Assembly (NCBI GenBank): GCA_016283605.1
Contig: JAEENF010000010.1
Location: 1-11,992 of the forward strand
DNA: 11,992 nt
Origin: Prevotella sp.
GTDB taxonomy: Bacteria; Bacteroidota; Bacteroidia; Bacteroidales; Bacteroidaceae
Reading direction: 5' to 3'
Part shown: positions 1 to 7,041 of the stretch, in pieces
Layout of the letters: every line of letters starts with the position of its first letter
Position numbering within the stretch: the first letter of the stretch is position 1
The notes under the pieces: model-generated
The model's input: only the letters and a program-made list of their open reading frames with translations
Databases searched by the model: none
What the model was told of the DNA's origin: nothing
Translations under genes and position numbers: made by a program

Positions 1-1128
1 AATCATCATCGAGAGTGCCATCAAGGCGGTACAGAGGGCATAATGGGCCGTCTTGTGATTTCCCTGACTATAATATATAAGGTATAGCATATAGGCCGAG
101 AAACCGAAACCGTAGCCAAACTGCTCGATGAAGATGCAGACGTTGACAATCATCAGACTGTTCGGGAGGGCATAGGCCAGATAGACATACACCAGGTCGG
201 GCAACGTTATCGCCATCACCATCGGCCAGAGCCATCGTTTCAGTCCGTCGCGACTGGCCACGATACCGCCCAGGATGCCACCTAACGTCAGGCCGATCAC
301 ACCGACGGTACCCTGTACGAGACCATATTCTGCAGGTGAAAGTCCAAGACCGCCATTGTGTTGAGCATCAATCAGGAAGAGGGCGCTGACCTTAGCCAAG
401 AGTCCTTCGGGCATGCGATAGAAGAGCATGAAACAGATGCCCACCCACACCTGAGGCTTTTGGAAGAACGTCTTCAGCGTGGTCCAGAACTCCTGCATGA
501 TATCCTGGCTCCGCATCTTCTCGATGCCTTTGTCCTCAGAAGGACGGGGCAGGACGTACTGATGCCATAGCCAGAAGGCGATGAAGAGTCCTGCCATACC
601 ATAGAACATCAGACTCCACGAGTACTTGATATTCCGTGTCAGGACCTCAAGATTGCCCGCTAGCATGACCAGCAGACCCTGTCCGACGATGGTCGCAATA
701 CGATAGAATGTGCTGCGGATGCCCACGAAATAGGCCTGCTTATGCTGGTCGAGGCCCAGCATGTAAAAGCCGTCGGCCGCGATGTCGTGGGTAGCACTGG
801 AGAAGGCCATCAGCCAGAAGAAGGCCAGTGAACCCTGCAACCAGTAAGGCCCGGGAATGGTAAAGGCGACACCCGCCAAGGCCGCACCGATGAGGATCTG
901 CATGACGACAATCCACCAGCGTTTGGTCTTGATGATGTCGATAAACGGACTCCACAGGGGTTTGATGACCCAAGGGAGATAAAGCCAGGACGTGTAAAGC
1001 GTGATGTCGGCATTCGACAGGCCGAGACGCTTGTACATGATGAGCGAGATGGTCATCACGGCCACGTAGGGCAGACCTTCTGCAAAATAAAGTGTGGGCA
1101 CCCAGGCCCAAGGGTTTCTTTTATTCAT
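1..1128 (-). CDS. AmpG-like MFS permease, 3' end cut by window edge
   Basis: Probable inner-membrane major facilitator of the AmpG type, a family that imports muropeptides (anhydro-MurNAc peptides) for cell-wall recycling. I translated the minus strand from the ATG at 1126-1128. The frame stays open for 376 codons to base 1, so perhaps the last 50 or so residues are missing. Visible family signs are YFAEGLP at residues 14-20, KPLWSPFID at 56-64 after the first two membrane segments, many hydrophobic helices, and HKTAHYALCT near the edge. Its start lies inside the last codons of the upstream gene (8-base overlap, 1121-1128), so the two are very likely co-transcribed and translationally coupled. 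The SpoIID domain of that neighbour fits a peptidoglycan role. The family call is good; the substrate is inferred, and another MFS substrate remains possible. Confidence 0.85.
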   Translation of the reverse strand, partial: MNKRNPWAWVPTLYFAEGLPYVAVMTISLIMYKRLGLSNADITLYTSWLYLPWVIKPLWSPFIDIIKTKRWWIVVMQILIGAALAGVAFTIPGPYWLQGSLAFFWLMAFSSATHDIAADGFYMLGLDQHKQAYFVGIRSTFYRIATIVGQGLLVMLAGNLEVLTRNIKYSWSLMFYGMAGLFIAFWLWHQYVLPRPSEDKGIEKMRSQDIMQEFWTTLKTFFQKPQVWVGICFMLFYRMPEGLLAKVSALFLIDAQHNGGLGLSPAEYGLVQGTVGVIGLTLGGILGGIVASRDGLKRWLWPMVMAITLPDLVYVYLAYALPNSLMIVNVCIFIEQFGYGFGFSAYMLYLIYYSQGNHKTAHYALCTALMALSMMI

Positions 1129-4100
1129 ATAGTCGTTTGATTTTTGCGTTACGATAATAGAAGAGGAGGATCTCATCGTAGGTCTTGCCCTGGGCGCCCA
1201 TGACGGCGGCACCGATCTGACAGAGACCTACGCCGTGACCCCAGCCCCGTCCGTGTAGTTTAAAGTGGAGAGTGGAGAGTTGAGAATCCACACTCTTCTC
1301 GACTTCGAAGGCCGAGGAATAAAGATGCGTCTCACTGAGGGCGCGGCGGATCTCGAGCTCCTTGCCGATGGTGAAGGTCTTCTTCGTACCTACAATCTTC
1401 AGTTTCCAGATACGACCGCTCTTGCCTCGCTCCAGAGGGATGAGGTCGGTGATCAGGCCGAAGTCGGTATTCAACTTACGATTGACGAGCTCGGAGAGTT
1501 CTTCCTGCGTATACTCCACCGTCCAACGGTAGAAGTCGGGCGTCTCCTGGTCGTAGTCGTTGAGCACCTGTGAGAGGATCTGTTCGTCGTGGGTGTCACA
1601 GTAGGGGTCATGGAAGGAAACCAGATAGGGCTTCGGACTGTCCTCCCAGCAGTACTGGAACTCTTCGGTCTCACCACCGCAACATTTCGAGAAACGTGCA
1701 TCGCAGATCTCATCGCCATAGGACAGGATCTGTCCACGGGTCTCATTGATGGCCTGCTCTGCTGTTACACGGCTCTTGGTGGTGATGCCCTGATAACGCT
1801 GGCAATGGTCATCGGCACAGACATCGAAGATGACATGGTCCTCACGGTCGTACCAACGGATCAGCTCATCGTCTTTCTTGATGAACGAGAAGAAAGCTGT
1901 AGAACCGTTTTCCTGCTTCTTGCGCTTCTCCATCTGTGCCAGGAGCCAGGATCGGGAGATGACGGCATGTGCCTTGAGGAATTCCAGTGATGCCGTAGCC
2001 GACATCTCGCTGGAGATGACGCTGGTGAGATAGCGCTCCACAGGCAGTTCGTTGATGGCCACAATCTTATCGGCCTCGACGACCAGATGGAGCGTCCCAC
2101 AGAATACCTGTGTCTGTTTACGTTCCCAGTGGAAGTCCTTGCCGATGGTGACGTCGCGCAGCGAGAACGAAGCATCGTCATCCGCAGGACTGAACGTGAG
2201 TTCGCGGTACTGGTTACCACGCCACAGGATGCCACCCTCAGAGAACTCCACCACCTGCTCGCCTGTCAGGGTCTCGCCCTTTGCCGTGTACGGACTGTTC
2301 AGAGTGAAGGAGATGCGCTCGGCACTGACGATGCCAACGGAGACGTTGGGCTCCTTTTGAGTGGAGAACTGAGAGTTGAGAGTTGAGAGTTTACTACCGC
2401 TGTCCTGGTGTAGATGGTCGATGACCTGTTGCAGGGCGTCGCCCTTGAGGGTGATCTCGTCGAGGATGCTCAGGGCAATCTCTGGGGTGAGACGTTCGTA
2501 ATCTTCCTGGCGGGGCGTGATGATGAGTCCCGACATGTCGAGTGCACCTGGAGAGATGATGAACTGTTCGCTGCCCTCTTTGAAATAGCAGTCAGGACGG
2601 TGCTTGGTGCGTGGGAAGACCACGGAGAGGAAGTCATCGTCGCGTCGCCAGCTGACGATATTCAACATCGGTTCCGGCTCTACGGCAGGCAGTGCCTCAT
2701 AAAGTCTGCGGAACAACTGTTCGTCGCCATAGACCGAACGGCTGCGGATGACGAAGGCCGTACAGGGGTAGTCGTCGATGATGGAGATGTCCTCATTCTC
2801 GTTGAGACTGATGACCAACGACAGGTTGCGTGAGAGCCGTTGCCAGGCCATCTGCAGGGGCAGTACGCCACACGTGCCAGCCTGGAAATGCGCATGGTCG
2901 GGTGCTGAGGCCCCACACTGCGGACCGTTATAGAAGACCATCATCTCAGGATATTCCTCCAGCAGCTTATGGATCTCGCTATAGCAGTTGATAATCCGCT
3001 GGGGCTGGTGTTTTACTGAGGGTATGGTGAAATGTTGCGGAAGAATAGGGTAGGGGTTCACCAACAGCTCGTACTGGCCGTCGATGATTTTCTTCACCTG
3101 TTCCTTCGGGCGGTTCTGTTCACAGAGGAAACAAGGCCGCTCCTGGATGGACTTGGGATCGATCTTCGCACCTGTCGACACCATCCGGGCAGGATTCCAC
3201 TGGACGTGGATGGACGAGGTGCCCACCGTCAGCTCTCGTGTCTGGACACTCCTGAGGTCATGATAGCGGTGCCGGACTTCGTCCCACTTCTCCAGCTGAC
3301 GATTGAAGAACCGTTGCAGGGGAGAGTCAGGGATGAGTTCCTGCTTGCCTTGCAGCATTTGCTGACGGGCTATGATCTCCAGTGTACGAAGACGGTCTTT
3401 ATAGAGGTTGTTGGCATTGACCTTCTCGATGCTCAGGGCCGCATCGCTGTTTCCGCCCCAGCGGCGACACAGATAGAGCTCTGTATAGATGCGTCCGATG
3501 CGGTAATGACGTGAGAAGATCAGTCCCAGCGCATAGTCTTCACCATACGACGTGTTGGGGAACTGGATCTGTCGGAGCAGGGGCGTAAAGAAGGCTCTTG
3601 GTGCGCCAAGGCCATTGATGCGCAAGGCGTTGTTCGGCCCGTTCTCATCGGTCCACTCCTTATGGGCAATCAGACCTGGCGGTAAGGTGTTCAGGTCGAA
3701 GTCGCACATCCGGTAGGAACCCACCACCATCGCGGCATTCTGTTTGTAGAAGGCTTCAACAATTTGCTGGAGGGTTTTTGGCGAAGAATAGAGGTCGTCA
3801 GAGTCCAGTTGTACGGCGAAACGTCCACAGCGGTCATCGTTGATGGCTACATTCCAACAGCCACCGATGCCCAGGTCATGACGATCGGGGATGATATGGA
3901 TCAGTCGCTCATCGTGCAGACTGTCAAGAAGTTCTGTGGTCTTGTCGGTGGAGTGGTTGTCCACCACAATGACATTGAACTTGAAGTTGGCTTTCTGTCC
4001 CAGGGCACTGTTCACCGCATCCATGATGGTCTTCTCACGGTTGTAGACGGGAATGACTACCGAGGCCTCGACGTCGAAGTCCTGCTCATTGAAGTCAGGC

Positions 4101-4789
4101 CGACGATAGAATGCAGGGTCGATCTTGGCGCCGATGGCATCCAGATGGGCCGTGGCGGCATGTTCCATCTCGATCTGTACGTCGCGGTTGGAGGGATTCA
4201 CATAGTCGAACTGTTTCTCACCCGAGGCCCTCAGGTCGGTCTCTTCTTCCGTGTACAGGCATTCGTTGATGTGGAAGATGCTCCCCTCACGACTCAGGAA
4301 GAGACGCAGGGCATAGAGTCCGGCATAATGATAGTCGTGTTCTCCGGCCTGCATGGCAAACGTGTGGAGCAGTGAGGTCTTGATGAGCAGCAATGCTCCA
4401 AAGTCGAAGTCGTCGCGGATACTCCCCGTGAAGTAGTCGATGGCAGGATGTCCGCTGCGGTCGGCATAGACCATAGCCGCATTGGAGTCGCTAGCCACAC
4501 GGAGCATACGTTCTAAGGCCTGTTGACCGATGGTCAGTTTGGCCACCTTCGTTACCAACAGGACATAGTCGGCCTTGGCGTTCTCCGCCACCTCCATCAT
4601 CGTGTTGCTGCTCGTCAGGTTGCCCACTTTCAACCATCTGGCATCAGAAATCGCCTCAGGCAGTTCCGCCTGTGCCGACGATGTCATCAGAAAGATGTTC
4701 TGTACCGTTCTGCTGCCACGTAGCTGGATGGCAATGTCTTGGGTGATTAGGCCGTCATAAGGCAAAAAGCAGTCTATTTTTTCTCGCAT
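1121..4789 (-). CDS. Glycosyltransferase / DUF4922 (HIT-GalT-like) / SpoIID fusion protein
   Basis: A 1222-residue protein with at least three domains. Residues 1-205 look like a degenerate GT-A fold without an acidic DXD. Residues 240-450 are a canonical GT2 glycosyltransferase (SVVIPVYNRE at 243-252, VVDNHSTD at 275-282, metal-binding DSDD at 329-332). Residues about 490-795 match DUF4922, with CFLC at 553-556 (possible zinc site) and a HIT/GalT-like HAHFQ at 632-636. Residues about 814-1222 are SpoIID/LytB: SSEM with candidate catalytic Glu928, FSKCCGGETE at 1033-1042 and GRGWGHGVGLCQ at 1180-1191. SpoIID proteins are lytic transglycosylases or amidase enhancers acting on glycan strands. 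No signal peptide is seen, which is odd for a peptidoglycan-active domain. The MFS permease follows with an 8-base overlap. In-frame heptamer arrays occur at residues 801-810 and 1169-1175. Domain calls are firm; joint function is unknown. Confidence 0.9.
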   Translation of the reverse strand: MREKIDCFLPYDGLITQDIAIQLRGSRTVQNIFLMTSSAQAELPEAISDARWLKVGNLTSSNTMMEVAENAKADYVLLVTKVAKLTIGQQALERMLRVASDSNAAMVYADRSGHPAIDYFTGSIRDDFDFGALLLIKTSLLHTFAMQAGEHDYHYAGLYALRLFLSREGSIFHINECLYTEEETDLRASGEKQFDYVNPSNRDVQIEMEHAATAHLDAIGAKIDPAFYRRPDFNEQDFDVEASVVIPVYNREKTIMDAVNSALGQKANFKFNVIVVDNHSTDKTTELLDSLHDERLIHIIPDRHDLGIGGCWNVAINDDRCGRFAVQLDSDDLYSSPKTLQQIVEAFYKQNAAMVVGSYRMCDFDLNTLPPGLIAHKEWTDENGPNNALRINGLGAPRAFFTPLLRQIQFPNTSYGEDYALGLIFSRHYRIGRIYTELYLCRRWGGNSDAALSIEKVNANNLYKDRLRTLEIIARQQMLQGKQELIPDSPLQRFFNRQLEKWDEVRHRYHDLRSVQTRELTVGTSSIHVQWNPARMVSTGAKIDPKSIQERPCFLCEQNRPKEQVKKIIDGQYELLVNPYPILPQHFTIPSVKHQPQRIINCYSEIHKLLEEYPEMMVFYNGPQCGASAPDHAHFQAGTCGVLPLQMAWQRLSRNLSLVISLNENEDISIIDDYPCTAFVIRSRSVYGDEQLFRRLYEALPAVEPEPMLNIVSWRRDDDFLSVVFPRTKHRPDCYFKEGSEQFIISPGALDMSGLIITPRQEDYERLTPEIALSILDEITLKGDALQQVIDHLHQDSGSKLSTLNSQFSTQKEPNVSVGIVSAERISFTLNSPYTAKGETLTGEQVVEFSEGGILWRGNQYRELTFSPADDDASFSLRDVTIGKDFHWERKQTQVFCGTLHLVVEADKIVAINELPVERYLTSVISSEMSATASLEFLKAHAVISRSWLLAQMEKRKKQENGSTAFFSFIKKDDELIRWYDREDHVIFDVCADDHCQRYQGITTKSRVTAEQAINETRGQILSYGDEICDARFSKCCGGETEEFQYCWEDSPKPYLVSFHDPYCDTHDEQILSQVLNDYDQETPDFYRWTVEYTQEELSELVNRKLNTDFGLITDLIPLERGKSGRIWKLKIVGTKKTFTIGKELEIRRALSETHLYSSAFEVEKSVDSQLSTLHFKLHGRGWGHGVGLCQIGAAVMGAQGKTYDEILLFYYRNAKIKRLYE
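1265..1285. repeat. Heptamer tandem array R1 inside the SpoIID domain
   Basis: Three 7-bp units on the plus strand: gtggaga, gtggaga, gttgaga. Read on the minus strand it encodes residues 1169-1175 (SQLSTLH) of the fusion protein, in a loop between HLYSSAF and GRGWGHG. The peptide closely resembles that of array R2 in the same gene. The coding strand carries the orientation without stop codons. Confidence 0.75.
2361..2388. repeat. Heptamer tandem array R2 at the DUF4922-SpoIID junction
   Basis: Four 7-bp units on the plus strand: gtggaga, actgaga, gttgaga, gttgaga, with a partial unit following. It encodes residues 801-810 (LSTLNSQFST) of the fusion protein, in the linker between DUF4922 and SpoIID. 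R1 and R2 share units and lie in the same orientation about 1.1 kb apart. Confidence 0.85.
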
Positions 4790-4816
4790 TTTGAGTCTTT
4801 ATTATTAAAATATGTG

Positions 4817-4847
4817 CAAAGATACGAGTTTTTCGTGGGAAAACAAA
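4817..4847 (-). promoter_or_regulatory. Bacteroidota-type promoter of the fusion gene operon
   Basis: On the minus strand, TATCTTTG (4817-4824) matches the -7 element TAnnTTTG, and TTTG (4844-4847) matches the -33 element with a 19-base spacer. Transcription would begin near 4812, about 20 bases before the ATG at 4789. This is the best promoter match in the window. It overlaps the divergent rlmN promoter. Confidence 0.75.
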
Positions 4848-4865
4848 ATAAAATGACTAACTTTG
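4832..4865 (+). promoter_or_regulatory. Promoter of rlmN
   Basis: TAACTTTG at 4858-4865 fits the -7 element TAnnTTTG. The -33 element is weak (TTCG near 4832-4835, 22-base spacer). Transcription would start near 4870, downstream of the in-frame ATGs at 4814 and 4853. This supports the ATG at 4892 as the true rlmN start. Confidence 0.6.
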
Positions 4866-4891
4866 CAGCAGTTTTTTCAAAAAAAGGTAGA

Positions 4892-5941
4892 ATGGACGGA
4901 AATAAGAGGGCTCTTATAGGGTTAACGCTCGGCGAACTCAAGACCGCCGTGACGGAACTCGGTATGCCAGGCTTCACTGCCGGGCAGATCATGAAATGGC
5001 TCTATCAGCAACATGTCAGGAGTATCGACGAGATGACCAATATCTCGAAGGTCAACCGTGAGAAGTTGGCAGAGCACTTCGAAGTAGGAGCCATGGAGCC
5101 GTTGGATTGTCAGCGGTCAAAGGACGGCACCATTAAATACCTCTTTCCTGTCAGGACGTCGGATGATGCCAATACAGGGAAATTCGTAGAGACAGTCTTT
5201 ATCCCCGACCACGACCGTGCCACACTCTGCGTGAGTTGTCAGGTGGGTTGTAAGATGAACTGTCTGTTCTGTCAGACGGGTAAGCAGGGATTCGAGGGTC
5301 AGTTGACTGCTGCCGACATCCTGAATCAGATCTATGCCCTGCCAGAACGTGAACAACTGACCAACATCGTGTTTATGGGTCAGGGCGAGCCGATGGATAA
5401 CCTTGATGCCGTCCTTCGGGCTACGGAGATCCTGACGGCCAACGAGGGCTACGCCTGGAGTCCGAGACGTATCACGGTGAGTAGTGTAGGCGTGAAAAAC
5501 AAACTGAAACGTTTTCTCGACGAGAGCGAATGTCATGTGGCGATCTCCATGCACTCGCCTTTACCCGAACAACGGCAGATGCTGATGCCGGCAGAACGTC
5601 AGATGAGTATCGAAGAGACCGTCGCGCTGTTGCGGCAGTACGACTTCTCCCACCAGCGGCGCTGTTCCTTCGAGTATATCTGTTTCGGAGGACTGAACGA
5701 CACCCAGATGCATGCCCGTGAGATCATCCGACTCCTGCAGGGACTGGACTGTCGTGTCAACCTGATTCGTTTCCACGAGATTCCCAGTGTCGATCTGCCA
5801 GGCAGTGACGAGAAACGTATGGAGGTACTCAGAGACTATCTGACGGCTCACGGGGTGTTTACGACAATCAGAGCCAGCAGAGGCCAGGATATCTTTGCGG
5901 CCTGCGGTCTGCTCTCGACGGCGAAAAAAGTAAAAGGGTAA
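4892..5941 (+). CDS. rlmN: 23S rRNA (adenine-2503-C2)/tRNA A37 methyltransferase RlmN
   Basis: Radical-SAM enzyme that methylates C2 of A2503 in 23S rRNA and of A37 in some tRNAs, supporting translational fidelity. The protein has 349 residues from the ATG at 4892, a usual length. I prefer this start because homology begins just after it and the putative -7 promoter element lies downstream of the earlier in-frame ATGs. The 4Fe-4S cysteines form C-x3-C-x2-C at residues 120, 124 and 127, MGQGEP is at 162-167, and the methyl-carrying cysteine is Cys338 in AACGLL. The last residues (KKVKG) and the stop codon come from an 8-bp tandem array that continues into the gap before the pdxA homologue, 23 bases downstream. 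Otherwise a normal, complete copy. Confidence 0.96.
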   Translation: MDGNKRALIGLTLGELKTAVTELGMPGFTAGQIMKWLYQQHVRSIDEMTNISKVNREKLAEHFEVGAMEPLDCQRSKDGTIKYLFPVRTSDDANTGKFVETVFIPDHDRATLCVSCQVGCKMNCLFCQTGKQGFEGQLTAADILNQIYALPEREQLTNIVFMGQGEPMDNLDAVLRATEILTANEGYAWSPRRITVSSVGVKNKLKRFLDESECHVAISMHSPLPEQRQMLMPAERQMSIEETVALLRQYDFSHQRRCSFEYICFGGLNDTQMHAREIIRLLQGLDCRVNLIRFHEIPSVDLPGSDEKRMEVLRDYLTAHGVFTTIRASRGQDIFAACGLLSTAKKVKG

Positions 5942-5961
5942 AAAAGTAAAAAGGTAAAAAA
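5930..5961. repeat. Octamer tandem array across the rlmN stop codon
   Basis: Four 8-bp units: gtaaaagg, gtaaaaaa, gtaaaaag, gtaaaaaa. It encodes the final residues and TAA stop of rlmN and fills nearly all of the spacer to the pdxA homologue, ending four bases before its ATG. It resembles the heptamer arrays elsewhere in the window but has one more base per unit. Confidence 0.8.
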
Positions 5962-5964
5962 GAT

Positions 5965-7041
5965 ATGGAAGAAAGAAAGATTCGCGTGGCCATCACGCAT
6001 GGCGACACCAACGGCATCGGTTATGAGGTGATTCTCAAGGCTTTTGAGGACCCGGGCATGCTCGAACTGTGTACACCTATTATATACGGTAGTCCCAAGG
6101 CTGCCACCTATCATCGGAATACCCTGCATTTGGAGACCCCGTTCAGTGTTATCTCTAAGGCAGAGGATGCCCGCGACGGACGGCTGAACCTGTTGGCTGC
6201 TTTCGAAGAGGAGGTGAAGGTAGAACTGGGTACGCCTACGCCAGAGTCGGCAGAGGCCGCACGTAAGGCCCTGCAACGTGCCAAGGAAGACCTGAAGGCA
6301 GGAGCTTATGACGTGCTGGTTCAGGCGCCTGTCGTTGCCAGCAATACGCCAGACCGCGAAGACCGTTCGTTGCTGGTGATGTTCTCTGATGATATCCGTA
6401 TAGCCCTTGCCACTAATCGTCTGCCGATCAAGGAAGTGGCGCAGAGTATCACTCAGGACAGCATCGTGGCAAAAGGTAAACTTTTCCACACTTGTCTGAA
6501 GCGTGACTTCCGTATTCAGAATCCGCGCATCGCCGTACTGGCCCTGAATCCCCAGCCCGGCACGGAAGAGAAGGATATCATTGCCCCAGCCATTGCGTCG
6601 CTCGAGCAGGCAGGCATACAGGCCTACGGTCCCTTTGTCGCCGACGACTTCTTCGGTAATGCCTATCAGAACGACTTCGACGGTATCCTGGCGATGTACG
6701 ACGATCAGGGTAATGTGCCTTTCAAGACCTTGGCTACGGAGTATGGTGTCAAGACCAAGACGGGCTTCCCCTTTATCATCACCACGCCCGATCACGGTCC
6801 CGCCTTTGATATTGCAGGACAAGGCATCGCCGACCCAGCCTCGCTGCGTCATGCCGTCTATGCTGCCATCGACTTCTTCCGCAACCGTGCAGATTATGAT
6901 GAGCCGTTGGCCAATCCGTTACCCAAGCTCTTCCATGAGAAGCGCGAGGATGGTGACAAGGCCCGCTTCGCCCAGAAGAAGCCTTTCCCGCCGAAGGCAT
7001 CAGAGACAGACAACAGCAACCCGCCAGCACCTGAGTCGTGA
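5965..7041 (+). CDS. pdxA: PdxA-family protein lacking catalytic residues (degenerate or repurposed)
   Basis: Homologue of 4-hydroxythreonine-4-phosphate dehydrogenase (pyridoxal phosphate synthesis). Length is 358 residues. The fold is clear: ITHGDTNGIGYEVILK at 10-25, PIIYGSPKAATYHR at 38-51, FDGILAMYDDQG at 238-249, PDHGPAFDIAG at 275-285. The active site is not normal. The segment that usually holds a Lys and GHTE (metal ligand His166 in E. coli) is deleted around residues 123-136. The LNPHAG histidine (His211) is Gln197 and six or so following residues are gone. The YHDQG histidine (His266) is Asp246. Substrate residues Asn283 and Arg292 appear as Lys263 and Ile272. The C-terminus ends in a low-complexity tail from about 337. 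The frame is intact with no stops, so it is not a plain pseudogene. Canonical activity is unlikely; any new role is unknown. It is the second gene of the rlmN operon and overlaps the next gene by 4 bases. Confidence 0.85.
   Translation: MEERKIRVAITHGDTNGIGYEVILKAFEDPGMLELCTPIIYGSPKAATYHRNTLHLETPFSVISKAEDARDGRLNLLAAFEEEVKVELGTPTPESAEAARKALQRAKEDLKAGAYDVLVQAPVVASNTPDREDRSLLVMFSDDIRIALATNRLPIKEVAQSITQDSIVAKGKLFHTCLKRDFRIQNPRIAVLALNPQPGTEEKDIIAPAIASLEQAGIQAYGPFVADDFFGNAYQNDFDGILAMYDDQGNVPFKTLATEYGVKTKTGFPFIITTPDHGPAFDIAGQGIADPASLRHAVYAAIDFFRNRADYDEPLANPLPKLFHEKREDGDKARFAQKKPFPPKASETDNSNPPAPES

Noticed and set aside
740..1111. Minus-strand frame of 123 codons in the permease region
   Set aside because: Another frame of the same strand gives 376 open codons with AmpG-type motifs; this one is His/Arg-rich and off frame.
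3764..4375. Open frame of 203 codons on the plus strand within the fusion gene
   Set aside because: Opposite the GT2 domain, whose motifs are clear on the minus strand; no motif of its own.
4814..4891. Upstream in-frame starts for rlmN at 4814 and 4853
   Set aside because: They precede the predicted transcription start, and the extra residues do not resemble RlmN.
5848..6852. Long open frame (334 codons) on the minus strand opposite the pdxA homologue
   Set aside because: It lies fully antisense to a recognised family, has no family resemblance itself and follows from codon bias on the other strand.
5965..7041. Calling the PdxA homologue a pseudogene
   Set aside because: No stop or frameshift, conserved fold segments, and an overlapping start for the next gene; a divergent functional protein is at least as likely.
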